From the NCBI RefSeq assembly GCF_030131845.1, contig NZ_JASKYM010000001.1:434001-498000 (forward strand): a stretch of DNA of 64,000 nt. The letters run 5' to 3'. Of the stretch, positions 51,673 to 60,911 are shown piece by piece. The stretch's first letter is position 1. Each line of letters starts with the position of its first letter. The translations under genes were made by a program, and so were the position numbers. This stretch comes from Romboutsia sedimentorum (GTDB lineage: Bacteria > Bacillota > Clostridia > Peptostreptococcales > Peptostreptococcaceae). The notes under the pieces are model-generated. The model did not search any database, had not been told where the DNA came from, and saw nothing but the letters and a program-made list of their open reading frames with translations.

Positions 51673-52584
51673 TTATTTTTTAATATGTTTTGATACTATT
51701 TCTAAAAACATTTTAGCTTCAGTTGATAGTTCTTCTCTTTTTCTTTTAATCCATCCAATACTAAAATCTATACTTTCATCAGCAAAAGGTATCGCCTTTA
51801 TGCCATCTCTTTTATCTCCACTACTCCATCTTGAACCTAGCGAATACGCATCTGTCTTTGATATAAAGTTAGCTATAGTTTCTTTGTCATTTAGATATAT
51901 AGCTCTATCTTTATTTAAGATATTAAGTGAATCTAGTTCTATACTATAAATAGATGATGTTACTTGATCCTCAACTAAATTTACACAAATAAAATCCTTT
52001 AAATCATCACTATATATTACATCTTTATCGTATAGTGGGTTATTTTTTCCTACATAAATATGCATCTTTTCTTTGGCTATTTCATTAAACTCTAACTTAT
52101 TTATATCTAGTATATTTTTCCATAATTTTTCTTGAATGTTTGATAATATAAGTATACCTATCTCTGATTCCATATTAGATACATCTTTTATAACATTTTC
52201 TTTATGTGTTTCCTTTAGAGATATTTTGATATTTTTACAATCAACTTTATTATAAATTTCTACTAATACATTTGATAAATTAAATATTTTAGCACTAGAT
52301 ATTTGTAGTACAAATGCCTTTTCTTTAGATAAATCATTGTATATGTTTTCTACATTATTAACTTGATTTATAATAAATTTTGCATGTGCTAAAAAGTCTC
52401 TTCCATCTTTTGTAATTTCTACACCTCTATTTGTTCTATCAAACATTTTTATATTAAATTCTTCTTCTAAGCTCATTATAGCGTTACTTAAGTTTGGTTG
52501 TGATATGAATAAGTTTTGTGCTGCTTTATTCATAGATCCAGTTTCTGCTACTTCTATTAAGTATCTTAGCTGTTGAAGTTGCAA
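51673..52584 (-). CDS. LysR-family transcriptional regulator
   Basis: 303 residues from the TTG at 52584, which lies 6 bases after GGAGGTGA; the upstream ATG overlaps this site. The winged helix is at 1-60 (LRYLIEVAETGSMNKAAQNLFISQPNLSNAI, then LEEEFNIKMFDRTNRGVEIT). The ligand-binding part (about 90-300) is typical in length but has no recognisable inducer signature. It lies directly upstream of a MATE pump gene in the same direction, a common pairing for drug-responsive regulation. Confidence 0.87.
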   Translation of the reverse strand: MQLQQLRYLIEVAETGSMNKAAQNLFISQPNLSNAIMSLEEEFNIKMFDRTNRGVEITKDGRDFLAHAKFIINQVNNVENIYNDLSKEKAFVLQISSAKIFNLSNVLVEIYNKVDCKNIKISLKETHKENVIKDVSNMESEIGILILSNIQEKLWKNILDINKLEFNEIAKEKMHIYVGKNNPLYDKDVIYSDDLKDFICVNLVEDQVTSSIYSIELDSLNILNKDRAIYLNDKETIANFISKTDAYSLGSRWSSGDKRDGIKAIPFADESIDFSIGWIKRKREELSTEAKMFLEIVSKHIKK

Positions 52585-52607
52585 ACAAATCACCTCCATT
52601 TAAACAT

Positions 52608-52922
52608 TTATTCACATTTGCTCTTCCATTTATCAAGTTTTTTCTTGTATATAGCTTGTACTTCTTCTAAGTTTATATTATTGTCACAGCTTTGGCTTAT
52701 CATTGAACTAGCTACTATTATTACATCAAGGCATTCTTCAATTACATCTTCTTTTGATTTATTTTTGTATCCACATCCACTAGAATTTGAATAGCTTAAT
52801 ACAGCTTCTGAAACTTCTCCTACTTCTTCTGATAATTTTAATGCTCTTTCTAATAATGATTTTTTATCTATCAAAGTTAATTTTTGTATTTCTTCAAAGT
52901 TAACTAATTTCGTATTTTTCAT
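52608..52922 (-). CDS. MazG-like nucleotide pyrophosphohydrolase
   Basis: 104 residues, all helical. The metal motif EVGEVSEAVLSY (about 31-42) followed by VIEECLDVIIVASSM (about 60-74) gives the ExxE...ExxD pattern of MazG-like enzymes, which hydrolyse non-canonical NTPs to NMP and pyrophosphate. It ends 23 bases before the LysR start. A C-terminal Lys-rich helix follows. AGGAG site. Confidence 0.83.
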   Translation of the reverse strand: MKNTKLVNFEEIQKLTLIDKKSLLERALKLSEEVGEVSEAVLSYSNSSGCGYKNKSKEDVIEECLDVIIVASSMISQSCDNNINLEEVQAIYKKKLDKWKSKCE

Positions 52923-53061
52923 AATTTTACTCCTTTTGTATGATTCTATTTTTATTATACACTAATTGGATATTTACAACTAACCAATAATACACAACTT
53001 TTTCTACATAACATCATATATAATATAATTAAGATTATCTTGTTTAATAGGAGGATTAAAT

Positions 53062-53388
53062 TTGAAAAAAATAATTTTTGCATTTTTAAGCTTTATAGTT
53101 ATATTACTTACAAATTTATTTGCATCTAAAATTTTTAACCTACCATTTTTTGAGTTATCTTTTGTAACAGGTCTAATGTTTACTTTAATTATAGGCTTTT
53201 GTTCTAGTGAAGGAGGATTTACATCTGAAATATTAGATGTTAATATTAAACCTTTTTTGCAAAAAGAATGTCGCACAAATAGTCACTTTTTTAAATTTTA
53301 TAACAGTATTCCATTTGTAGTTGCTTTAGTTTATACTGTTATTTCTGCTATTTTAAGTATTATAGTTTATTGGAAATACTTTTTTTAG
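53062..53388 (+). CDS. Membrane protein, 108 aa
   Basis: Three likely helices (about 4-20, 31-47 and 83-104) with a polar loop rich in Gly and Glu (CSSEGGFTSEILDVNIKP). A TTG start follows TAGGAGGATTAAA. It is divergent from the MazG-like gene. No family recognised; a 23-bp hairpin closes the transcript. Confidence 0.6.
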   Translation: MKKIIFAFLSFIVILLTNLFASKIFNLPFFELSFVTGLMFTLIIGFCSSEGGFTSEILDVNIKPFLQKECRTNSHFFKFYNSIPFVVALVYTVISAILSIIVYWKYFF

Positions 53389-53427
53389 ATTAATATTTAT
53401 AAGTTTATTGATATATTGTACAATTTT

Positions 53428-53481
53428 AACTAAACATAAAAATGAGTGTATAATTAAATACACTCATTTTTATGTTTAGTT
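53428..53481. terminator. Very long perfect hairpin between converging genes
   Basis: A 23-bp perfect stem (53428-53450 with 53459-53481) around an 8-base loop, with GAGTGTA at the loop side. The right arm overlaps the last codons of the converging gene at 53476-53958. T-rich arms allow termination in both directions. Confidence 0.8.
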
Positions 53482-53958
53482 GAAATATTTGCCATAAGGT
53501 CTGAAATTACGTGACTCTTCAATTAACTCATCTAATTGATTAGAAACTTTTTCAATAGGCTCATCAATACAACTCATTAAATAATCAAATAATTTTTGCC
53601 CATTACCTTCCATAACAAACCCAGATAAATTTATCTTATCTTTGCTTTCTAAAATTATAACTATTAATTTTCCTGTACTTATTTCATTCATATATAAAGA
53701 GCAATCCTCTTCTATATGATTGTTTTCATTTAAATGTTTCATAATAATTTCTATCTCTGATTTTTCATTTTCACTTAATAAACTTTGAATAATATTTTCA
53801 TCTTCTATTTTATAAATAGCTGCAATATCTTCAATTTCACCTTCATAAATATCTTTGTTTCTTGCTAAGAATTCATCCCCTGCAACTTCTTTAGCACTAA
53901 GTTTTTCAATTAAATACTTTGAAATAGCTTCTATTTTAGAATTATTTTTAATATCCAC
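53476..53958 (-). CDS. Hypothetical cytoplasmic protein, 160 aa
   Basis: An acidic, soluble protein with mixed helices and strands, ending RNFRPYGKYFN. No signal peptide, membrane segment or catalytic motif seen. A GTG start follows AAAGGTGGTTGG. There is no adjacent functional partner. Function unknown; the single FRPYGKYF end could help find homologues. Confidence 0.6.
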   Translation of the reverse strand: MDIKNNSKIEAISKYLIEKLSAKEVAGDEFLARNKDIYEGEIEDIAAIYKIEDENIIQSLLSENEKSEIEIIMKHLNENNHIEEDCSLYMNEISTGKLIVIILESKDKINLSGFVMEGNGQKLFDYLMSCIDEPIEKVSNQLDELIEESRNFRPYGKYFN

Positions 53959-54071
53959 TTATACCAACCACCTTTTTAGTGTTATATACTTAAAAATTAT
54001 TTATTATTATCTATTATATACTATGTTGGCATAAGTTTGCATTCCTTCTTTTAAGCTTATAACAGAATACA

Positions 54072-54098
54072 AAATAGGCTGCCTCAGGCAACCTATTT
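54072..54098 (-). terminator. Terminator after chitinase gene
   Basis: AAATAGGCTGCC pairs with GGCAACCTATTT (one mismatch), 38 bases after the chitinase stop, with an adjoining A/T run. Confidence 0.65.
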
Positions 54099-54135
54099 CT
54101 AATTATTAGTTATGTACTATTTATATTATTTTTTA

Positions 54136-55833
54136 TTAAATATTTCCTATTAATGACCAAGAATCATCGCTTCCTGGAGTTGTTTTTGTCCACCAGTTTG
54201 CTTTATATAATTTACTTTGGTAGCGAACTTTTTCTCCAGCTACATAAATAGATCCTTCTTCAAAATCAACACTTCCATCTTCATATGGGATAACTTCTTT
54301 TACCCATGCCTCAGATAAGTCAGGTGCCTCTCCTTGTACCCACCACTTTGCAGTATACTTATGTCCTTTGTATATAACTGTATCTCCATCGTTATATATT
54401 TTTTTAGAATCATAAGTATCCTCAAGTTCAGATACTTTTTTAACTGTTATATTACATTCTTTTACGTCTTTTAGACCTTCACTGTCTTGTACTGTATATG
54501 TTAATTTATATATTCCTTCTTTTGAAGTATCTACTTTTCCTTCTATAACTATTTTGTCAGTTATATCTCCGTCTTCCCTGTCAGTAGCAGTTATTCCTTT
54601 TTTAGCATCAAATACATCTCCAACAGCTATACTTTTATTCAAAACTCCATATATAGTAGGCTTTGAATTTGATGGTGGGTTAACTTCACCATTTTTACCA
54701 AATTCTTTAAATAAGTTAGTAAACTCATACTGATGCGATACGCCAGCGTTATCTTCTAGCATTGCATCTCTATTCATTGACCAGAAAGAAGTCATTCCTA
54801 TACCTTTTTCTATAGCATGATCAACTACTAACTTAGATAATTCTTTAGTAAATGTTGGATGAGCAGAACTTTCAAATCCTATAGAAGATGTTGTTCCTAC
54901 TTTTCTATAAGCTTCTTGATCAGATAACTCTATATTCAAATATTTCTTAAAGTAATCTTTAACTTGGTTTTTAGTAGAGTCAATAGCTCTTACAGAAGCA
55001 GTTCCATAGTTTTCGCCTGGATTTAATGTTGCACTTCCATAGCACATTGTCATAATATTTACTAATTCTATATCAACACCATTTGATAAATAAGCTTCTA
55101 AAACATCTAATTGCACCTGTGTTAATCCACTTGGCAATACTGGTAAAGTCAATACAATATCTACGCCAGTTTCATCTTGTACTTTTTTTATTGCTTTAGC
55201 GTTTGCTATATTATTAGCCTTACTTTGAGATGCTCCTCCTTCAATATCAAGGTCTAATCTTGTAATTCCATATCCTTTTATAATTTCTTCATATGTTTTA
55301 GTTAAAACATCAACATCTTGAGTTGCTTCCCAAAAAGTTACTCCATTTGCTCCCCCTAGTGAAAAAGTAACATCTCCACCTATTTCACGCAATTCTCTTA
55401 TTGATTTCTTTATGCCCATATACTGATCATTATCTTTGTTTGCTTCGTTTAATACAGTGTATCCTCCCCATCCCCATTGAATTTTTCCATCTTTTATCTG
55501 ATTTGATATAGATTGAATAAATCCAAGGTTAAAGAATTTAACTCCTGTATCCTGAGCTATTTTAACTAAATTGGTAGTACCATTATTAGTATAACCTGGT
55601 TTAGTTATCCAAGATAACATATCTACATACGGTGCATTCACTTGTTTTGGCCACTGTATCCCTTGTCCTACTCCAAAATCTGCTTCAGATACCTCTTGGT
55701 TTACTTCTTGGTTTTCGTTTGCAAAAGCTGTTATTCCTGGATATAAAGGTGTCAGTAATGTCCCAACCATCATTGAACTCATAACAGAAGCTACAATAAC
55801 TTTCCTTAATTTTGGGTTTCCTCTCAATTTCAT
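54136..55833 (-). CDS. Secreted GH18 chitinase with binding modules
   Basis: 565 residues. A signal peptide (1-39, ending AFANEN) targets it outside. The GH18 catalytic domain (about 50-385) carries SLGGANG and LDLDIEGG near 195-203, in which the Glu is the catalytic acid. An immunoglobulin-like (HYR/DUF5011) domain follows (about 390-470, AKKGITATDREDGDITD). Two chitin-binding modules of the CBM5/12 type end the protein (YNDGDTVIYKGHKYTAKWW and VAGEKVRYQSKLYKANWW). It degrades chitin or related glycans. A c-di-GMP-I riboswitch precedes it. AGGAGG site. Confidence 0.92.
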   Translation of the reverse strand: MKLRGNPKLRKVIVASVMSSMMVGTLLTPLYPGITAFANENQEVNQEVSEADFGVGQGIQWPKQVNAPYVDMLSWITKPGYTNNGTTNLVKIAQDTGVKFFNLGFIQSISNQIKDGKIQWGWGGYTVLNEANKDNDQYMGIKKSIRELREIGGDVTFSLGGANGVTFWEATQDVDVLTKTYEEIIKGYGITRLDLDIEGGASQSKANNIANAKAIKKVQDETGVDIVLTLPVLPSGLTQVQLDVLEAYLSNGVDIELVNIMTMCYGSATLNPGENYGTASVRAIDSTKNQVKDYFKKYLNIELSDQEAYRKVGTTSSIGFESSAHPTFTKELSKLVVDHAIEKGIGMTSFWSMNRDAMLEDNAGVSHQYEFTNLFKEFGKNGEVNPPSNSKPTIYGVLNKSIAVGDVFDAKKGITATDREDGDITDKIVIEGKVDTSKEGIYKLTYTVQDSEGLKDVKECNITVKKVSELEDTYDSKKIYNDGDTVIYKGHKYTAKWWVQGEAPDLSEAWVKEVIPYEDGSVDFEEGSIYVAGEKVRYQSKLYKANWWTKTTPGSDDSWSLIGNI

Positions 55834-55938
55834 AGCGTTTAATCCTCCTATTAATAATTTTCAATAGGCAGCTAAAGTTCTCCCTAAGTCTTTTAAATCA
55901 AAAACTTAAAGATACACTTACAATTAATAAACATTAAT

Positions 55939-56014
55939 TGGCAACTGGCTGGCATGGAATTTCTTCTTTAGCCCCTTTAGCTTTGCGACACTAGATTTCC
56001 CTAGCTTTGCCTAA
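55939..56014 (-). promoter_or_regulatory. Cyclic di-GMP-I (GEMM-I) riboswitch
   Basis: On the minus strand the aptamer reads AGGCAAAGCTAGGGAAATC, then GTCGCAAAGCTA, GGGGCTAAAG, and GCCAGCCAGTTGCC, the conserved GEMM-I order with closing stem, GAAA tetraloop-type hairpin and CGCAAAGC core. It lies about 105 bases before the chitinase start. The following bases contain AAGTTTTTG/AAAAGACTT-type and CAATTAA/TTAATTG pairings, but no clear terminator, so I cannot say whether ligand turns the gene on or off. Confidence 0.88.
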
Positions 56015-56185
56015 TAAATCTGAATATAAATACGCATGTATTTACTTATTTATTATTATGTCATATTTTGCATTATTTTCCAATATATATTATCTATTTC
56101 TGTAAATTTTTCACAAACTTAATTCCTAAAACACTTATTATATTATTTTAGGAATTAATCTAATGCTATTTTAAATTTTTAAATA

Positions 56186-57499
56186 CTAATTTAAGTTTTT
56201 AATAAACTCATAGCAATCATCTATTCCATTTATATAGTTTTCATAAGTCTGTATTATCTTAACGTCTGGCTTAACTCCCCCAACATGACCGTCTTTACAA
56301 GTTACATCAGAATAAGGATATTTAATAATCAACTTAGAATTAGGCAAAGTTATAAACTCACCCTCAGTTCCAAACATATTTACATTTCCACCGCTTTCCT
56401 CACCAATTACAGTTGCATCTAATTTATTTTGCAATCTCCAAGATAAAATAGCACCTGCCGAAGCTGTTTCTTTTCCTTGTATAACTATTATGTCTTTGTC
56501 ATTTAAATAAGTTCTATATTTAAGCTTACTTATAAGTGAATCCACAAGCGCAAACGCCCCACCACGATTATTTCTTAAATCTATGACAATCTTATCAAAT
56601 TTATCGTTATTTATTTTATCTATAAGATTTCTTTCAAACTCATAATAATCTGGATAATTATGAGCATTTTCTTTATCAATATTTGGACCTTGCTTTGTAA
56701 GAATTCTATTGTATTTAAAATATAATATATTATCTTTTTCAAACTCTTTAAACCAATAAAAATCATTTTTCTGTTCTGATTTTTCACTAATCTCTGACTC
56801 TTTTTTTTCTAAATTCACATAGTTTACTTCCTTATTTTTTATAGCTTTCACTTTTATATTTGTTTTTTCTTTGTTTTCATTTTCAAATACATATTGAGTT
56901 TCATCACCATCAACTATTTGTAGGAATTTTAGAAATTCATATATAGACATACATTTTTTTGCTCTAAGCTTTGCAAATTGTTCATTATCATAACTATTAA
57001 GAGTTGAAACTTTTTTTATAACTTCATCTGTAGGTACATTATTTATAGATAATAATTTATAGCCTAATATATCTTTATATTGGCTATCACACTCTATAAC
57101 CCTTAATCCATCTTTAAAGTATTCAAATTTAATTGGAAATTCAATTACTTCTTCAATTTCTATTTTTTCTTTTCCTATAGGTGTAAGTAAATTTAGTACA
57201 TCTGTACTCGTGTGTGCGTCCTTTATCTGGGATATAATTTGGGCTATTCTTAAAGAAATGCTAACATCTGATAGCTTTACTACATCAGATTTGAGTTTTT
57301 TCAAGCTTATTTTCCATTCTTCTTCGGATATGTATCTAAATAAATCGGGGTGCTTTAACCTTATATTTTTATCTAAGTACTCTATATCTTGTATCCATTT
57401 TTTATTATCAAGTGACTTCTCACCATCAATAGTACTACTGCATCCTGATAAAACAATTGTTGAGAATATAAAAATCATAATAAATATTATTTTTTTCAT
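56186..57499 (-). CDS. S41-family peptidase lipoprotein
   Basis: 437 residues. A lipobox (IVLSGCSS, Cys at 20) anchors it to the outer membrane face. The N-terminal helical part (about 30-200) includes ISQIKDAHTSTD. The S41 catalytic core follows (about 260-425), with FDKIVIDLRNNRGG and GKETASAGAILSWRL, where Ser is the likely nucleophile. It should cut exported peptides or protein tails. It differs in the N-terminal half from the decayed S41 gene at 2594-3204. GGAGG site. Confidence 0.83.
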   Translation of the reverse strand: MKKIIFIMIFIFSTIVLSGCSSTIDGEKSLDNKKWIQDIEYLDKNIRLKHPDLFRYISEEEWKISLKKLKSDVVKLSDVSISLRIAQIISQIKDAHTSTDVLNLLTPIGKEKIEIEEVIEFPIKFEYFKDGLRVIECDSQYKDILGYKLLSINNVPTDEVIKKVSTLNSYDNEQFAKLRAKKCMSIYEFLKFLQIVDGDETQYVFENENKEKTNIKVKAIKNKEVNYVNLEKKESEISEKSEQKNDFYWFKEFEKDNILYFKYNRILTKQGPNIDKENAHNYPDYYEFERNLIDKINNDKFDKIVIDLRNNRGGAFALVDSLISKLKYRTYLNDKDIIVIQGKETASAGAILSWRLQNKLDATVIGEESGGNVNMFGTEGEFITLPNSKLIIKYPYSDVTCKDGHVGGVKPDVKIIQTYENYINGIDDCYEFIKNLN

Positions 57500-57583
57500 A
57501 AATCTCCTCCATCTAAATTAATAAAACTATATACTAATGTGTATTAAATTTTTATTAAAGTAATGTATATAGTAAAAAAAAAA

Positions 57584-57609
57584 GAATAATAACATCAAGG
57601 TTATTATTC
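57584..57609. terminator. Bidirectional terminator
   Basis: GAATAATAAC and GTTATTATTC form a perfect 10-bp stem with a 6-base loop; T-runs on both strands. Confidence 0.8.
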
Positions 57610-57654
57610 GCTTTATTTTTTTACTATAAAATTATCACTATAAATATTTTTAAT

Positions 57655-57756
57655 TTATTTTTTTATATAATTAGCAATTTTACGCCATTCATCACCCGAA
57701 AAAATGCTCAATATTAAATCTGAAATAATTACACCTATATCTATTAATAATTCCAT
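57655..57756 (-). CDS. Possible 33-aa hydrophobic peptide
   Basis: MELLIDIGVIISDLILSIF, followed by a charged end (GDEWRKIANYIKK). The helix would be amphipathic to membrane-spanning, in the size range of small membrane-active peptides and type I toxins. The site AGAAAGG is about 13 bases from the ATG, a little far. It has a terminator 46 bases downstream. Not certain to be a gene. Confidence 0.4.
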   Translation of the reverse strand: MELLIDIGVIISDLILSIFSGDEWRKIANYIKK

Positions 57757-57830
57757 AAATATTCACAGCCTTTCTTTTAATTATAGCATTAACTTCTTAA
57801 ACTAAAGTTATTACAAATCATATTAATAAT

Positions 57831-58349
57831 CTAATTACATACTAGCAGTCCCACTACTATAACTGCAACTGGAAGCATAACTAAGGTGCTGCAAATAGTA
57901 ACGAAGTTTTTAACTTTTATATTATCACTAAAAATCTTTTTAATCAGCATATAAATACCTATACCAATAATTCCACCTGTAGTATTAGTAATAATATCAG
58001 TTATATCACTAGCACCTATCCCAAATATATATTGACTAAATTCAAATATAAAACTTATCATAGCAATTATAAATATGCTCTTAGATATTTTTGTATCCTT
58101 AATTAATATATTTATATAAATTCCAAGTGGTACAAATAAAATTATATTTCCTACTATATCTAACTTATCAAAGTTCCCATTAAGTACCTCATTAAATGGA
58201 ATTAGGTTAAGTGTTCGTGAAAATTCTCTATCACTACTAAATAGTTCTAGTGGAGATACATATTTAAATACAATAATCGATAAAATAAAAATTGTGTAAA
58301 AAACAAATCCCATAATAAATAAACTGTTAATTATTTTTTTCTTATTCAT
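57831..58349 (-). CDS. VanZ-like membrane protein
   Basis: 172 residues with four to five helices. The VanZ signature is present: LNLIPFNEVLNGNFDKLDIVGNIILFVPLGIYI, then FEFSQYIFGIGASDITDIITNTTGGIIG. VanZ-like proteins are widespread in Firmicutes; the original gives low-level teicoplanin resistance, but most have unknown function. GGGGA site; single gene. Confidence 0.85.
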   Translation of the reverse strand: MNKKKIINSLFIMGFVFYTIFILSIIVFKYVSPLELFSSDREFSRTLNLIPFNEVLNGNFDKLDIVGNIILFVPLGIYINILIKDTKISKSIFIIAMISFIFEFSQYIFGIGASDITDIITNTTGGIIGIGIYMLIKKIFSDNIKVKNFVTICSTLVMLPVAVIVVGLLVCN

Positions 58350-58459
58350 TTCAAAAATCCCCTCATTTTAAACATTTTAATTTTGTATTAATATACAAAT
58401 TTTTCCAATTATATGATAGCATTAATAAAGTTCAAAGTAAAATGAGCGCTACTTCAAAA

Positions 58460-58497
58460 TAATAGCTATAATGACCTAAAAAGTCACTATAGCTATT
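58460..58497 (-). terminator. Terminator after anti-sigma gene
   Basis: AATAGCTATAGTGAC pairs with GTCATTATAGCTATT (one mismatch), 20 bases past the stop codon of the second anti-sigma gene. Confidence 0.75.
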
Positions 58498-58517
58498 ACA
58501 AGCATTATAATAAAATC

Positions 58518-59288
58518 CTATTTAGCATCAATAACTTCATGTGCCATTTTAACCAATTCATCCTTTGACAAATCAGAATCTGTTGCTAAAACATAATAGT
58601 ATATTCCATTTTGTTCCCAACTTAAATATTGAACTTGAGATATTTCTACATTTCTACTTCCTACACTAAATTCATATTTGCCAGATGCTTCATCTTTTTT
58701 ATCTTGTTCAGTCATTTTATAATCTGGTGGCACACATTTATTAGCATATGATGTATAATATAATTCTGTATCTTTATAATTATCAACTAAAATTTCTTTT
58801 TCTGATTTTCCACCTAACATTTTATTTTCCATTCCAAGCATTACTTTATCATTATCTTTTTCATAAGAAAAATTAAGTGATTTTGATTTACCTAAAGAAT
58901 TCCCTTTTTCATCCAATGCTTCATTATTTGAAGTATATCCATTATCAAAAGTGTATCCGTTATTAAATTTTTCAACCAATTTAGGATTAAATCCAAAATC
59001 ATCCTTCACTTGTTGTATTGTTGGTAGACTAGTATAGGTTGGTATATTACTAGAACTTCCCACTAATGAAAATACCTTTCCTGCTGCAAATGCAGTTGTT
59101 CCTAATACAAAAGTTGCTGCTAGTGTAACTATTACTCTCTTTTTAAATGACACCTTTTTAAATATTGTTTTATTTTCCATTTCACCATACTCCTTTTTAT
59201 CAGGTAAGTTGTTTAATGTATCACTTACCTTATTTTTAAAACCTAGTGGTGTATCTGGAAAGTCATTTTTGAAATTATAATTATTCAT
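58518..59288 (-). CDS. Membrane anti-sigma factor-like protein, DUF4367-like
   Basis: 256 residues. A cytoplasmic N-terminus (1-48) is followed by one helix (about 50-67, RVIVTLAATFVLGTTAFAA). The outside region of about 185 residues includes PTYTSLPTIQQVKDDFGFNPKLVEKF, and the end TDSDLSKDELVKMAHEVI is typical of DUF4367. The gene overlaps the end of the ECF sigma gene by 8 bases, so the two are coupled. It probably holds that sigma factor at the membrane until a signal arrives. Confidence 0.78.
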   Translation of the reverse strand: MNNYNFKNDFPDTPLGFKNKVSDTLNNLPDKKEYGEMENKTIFKKVSFKKRVIVTLAATFVLGTTAFAAGKVFSLVGSSSNIPTYTSLPTIQQVKDDFGFNPKLVEKFNNGYTFDNGYTSNNEALDEKGNSLGKSKSLNFSYEKDNDKVMLGMENKMLGGKSEKEILVDNYKDTELYYTSYANKCVPPDYKMTEQDKKDEASGKYEFSVGSRNVEISQVQYLSWEQNGIYYYVLATDSDLSKDELVKMAHEVIDAK

Positions 59289-59763
59289 AGGTTACCTCCA
59301 TATGTTCTAATTTTATCTTTAATAATTTTCGTCCCTTTGCTAACCTACTTTTTACAGTCCCTGAAGGTATTTTTAAAATCTTTTTAACTTCTTCTACTGA
59401 ATATCCCTCTACATAATAAAGAACAATTGTAATACGAATGCGTGGTGGTAGTTTATAAATAGCCAAATATAATTCACTATAATCTTTTTTATCATCAGCC
59501 TTAGTAAATGCAAAACATTCTTCATAAGGTACATTTGTAATTTTTTTGCGTTTTAAACTATAACATTCATTTATTAATATCCTGATTAACCAGGTTTTAA
59601 AGTATTGTTCTTCTTTTAGGGTTTCTAATTTATCATAAGCTTTTAAAATTGCCCCCTGAACTGCATCTTCGCAGTCTTGATCATGAAGTAAAATAGATTT
59701 AGCCACATGATATAAAGTTCTTTCAGCTTCAAGAACTTTTTCTATAAATATATTTTTGTTCAA
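59281..59763 (-). CDS. ECF-type RNA polymerase sigma factor
   Basis: 160 residues. Region 2 (about 10-80): DQDCEDAVQGAILKAYDKL, then FKTWLIRILINECYSLKRKK. Region 4 (about 102-155): LPPRIRITIVLYYVEGYSVEEVKKIL, and PSGTVKSRLAKGRKLLK, the promoter-recognition helix. It resembles SigV/SigM-type factors of Bacillus. A TTG start follows AGGAAAGGTAGG. It is the first gene of a two-gene unit with an anti-sigma factor. Confidence 0.88.
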   Translation of the reverse strand: MNKNIFIEKVLEAERTLYHVAKSILLHDQDCEDAVQGAILKAYDKLETLKEEQYFKTWLIRILINECYSLKRKKITNVPYEECFAFTKADDKKDYSELYLAIYKLPPRIRITIVLYYVEGYSVEEVKKILKIPSGTVKSRLAKGRKLLKIKLEHMEVTYE

Positions 59764-60021
59764 TTAACTGCCTACCTTTCCTAGCAAATTATAGCGCTAC
59801 TTCTTTGCTTTACACTAATTAGATGTATGTATATGCTAAATGGTTCATTTTTTTGAATTAAATTAAAAAATGACCTATAAATGGTATGCACCCATAAATA
59901 AGTCATCTTGTATATAATACTACTTCATAATTATTAACTAATGCAAATTACTATCTAAAATACAAATAATTTAAAACTTATTTTCTTAAATATTAACAAT
60001 TATAACAATTTCGTACTAAAA

Positions 60022-60765
60022 TCAATCTATTATTTTATATGTATCTAACAACCAATTTCTCCAATTATTTTCAAATCCTCCTTTATCATCACTAATAAAT
60101 CCTATTACATCATCACTTCCACAATTTCTAACAATATTAAGTACAACATCAAACCCATAAGTTTCATCTATGTACTTAACAATAGACCATCCCCAATCAT
60201 AAGAAAGCATAATATCATTATTTATATCTTCAATTGTAGGTATTTTATTATCTAAAACGCCATCTATTACAGGTGTTTTAAATTCATCTTCATCTTCATT
60301 TTGCTTAGATAAATAAATAGCGATCCCCTCACTAAACCATCTTGCTATATTTTCCATATCTACGCTTAAATGTTCATGGAACATATGCACCATTTCATGT
60401 ATTAAAAGTCTTTTATAATCATCAAAATTATACTTATATATTGAATCTGTACCATAGGCTGATGGGCATAAAAGAATTAAATCTGTTCTTTGAGGTTGTG
60501 CAATTCTCCCTTTATTAGTTGGCATTTTAATATTTATTTTCAAAATATTTAAGATAAGATACTCAAATTCATTTCTATTCGGTGCTAGATATATATTTAT
60601 ATTTTTTTTAAATATATCTTCTTTTACTACAAGTTTTTTACTTAATTCATATATGCACTCTTTAACTTCTTTCAAGGTATCTTTGGCATAGTTTTTATTT
60701 ACATAGAAAACATTTATATTTTCATCTTGTATACTATTGTATTTTATATTATTTAAATTTTTAAT
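60022..60765 (-). CDS. Gluzincin-type (HExxH) protein with apparent ATT start
   Basis: The HEMVHMFHEH motif (HExxH) followed 19 residues later by WFSEGIAIYLSKQ (third ligand Glu) marks a peptidase-MA-like zinc protease. The first TTG gives 217 residues (60675), but it lacks a good ribosome binding site. The frame is open 30 codons further, back to ATT at 60763-60765, placed after AAAGGGGCTGGGGAGC; this gives 247 residues. No signal peptide is seen. A mutated start codon or true ATT initiation are both possible. The substrate is unknown. Confidence 0.65.
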   Translation of the reverse strand: MKNLNNIKYNSIQDENINVFYVNKNYAKDTLKEVKECIYELSKKLVVKEDIFKKNINIYLAPNRNEFEYLILNILKINIKMPTNKGRIAQPQRTDLILLCPSAYGTDSIYKYNFDDYKRLLIHEMVHMFHEHLSVDMENIARWFSEGIAIYLSKQNEDEDEFKTPVIDGVLDNKIPTIEDINNDIMLSYDWGWSIVKYIDETYGFDVVLNIVRNCGSDDVIGFISDDKGGFENNWRNWLLDTYKIID

Positions 60766-60911
60766 GCTCCCCAGCCCCTTTTTTATTTAATTGTAGCAGA
60801 ATACATAACTACTTTAAATCAATCTAAAGTCATGTTTAGCATAATTTTCTTCTTTAAACATACAAAATAAGATTAGATGCAACTCTAACCTTATTTTTGT
60901 ATGTTTTCATA

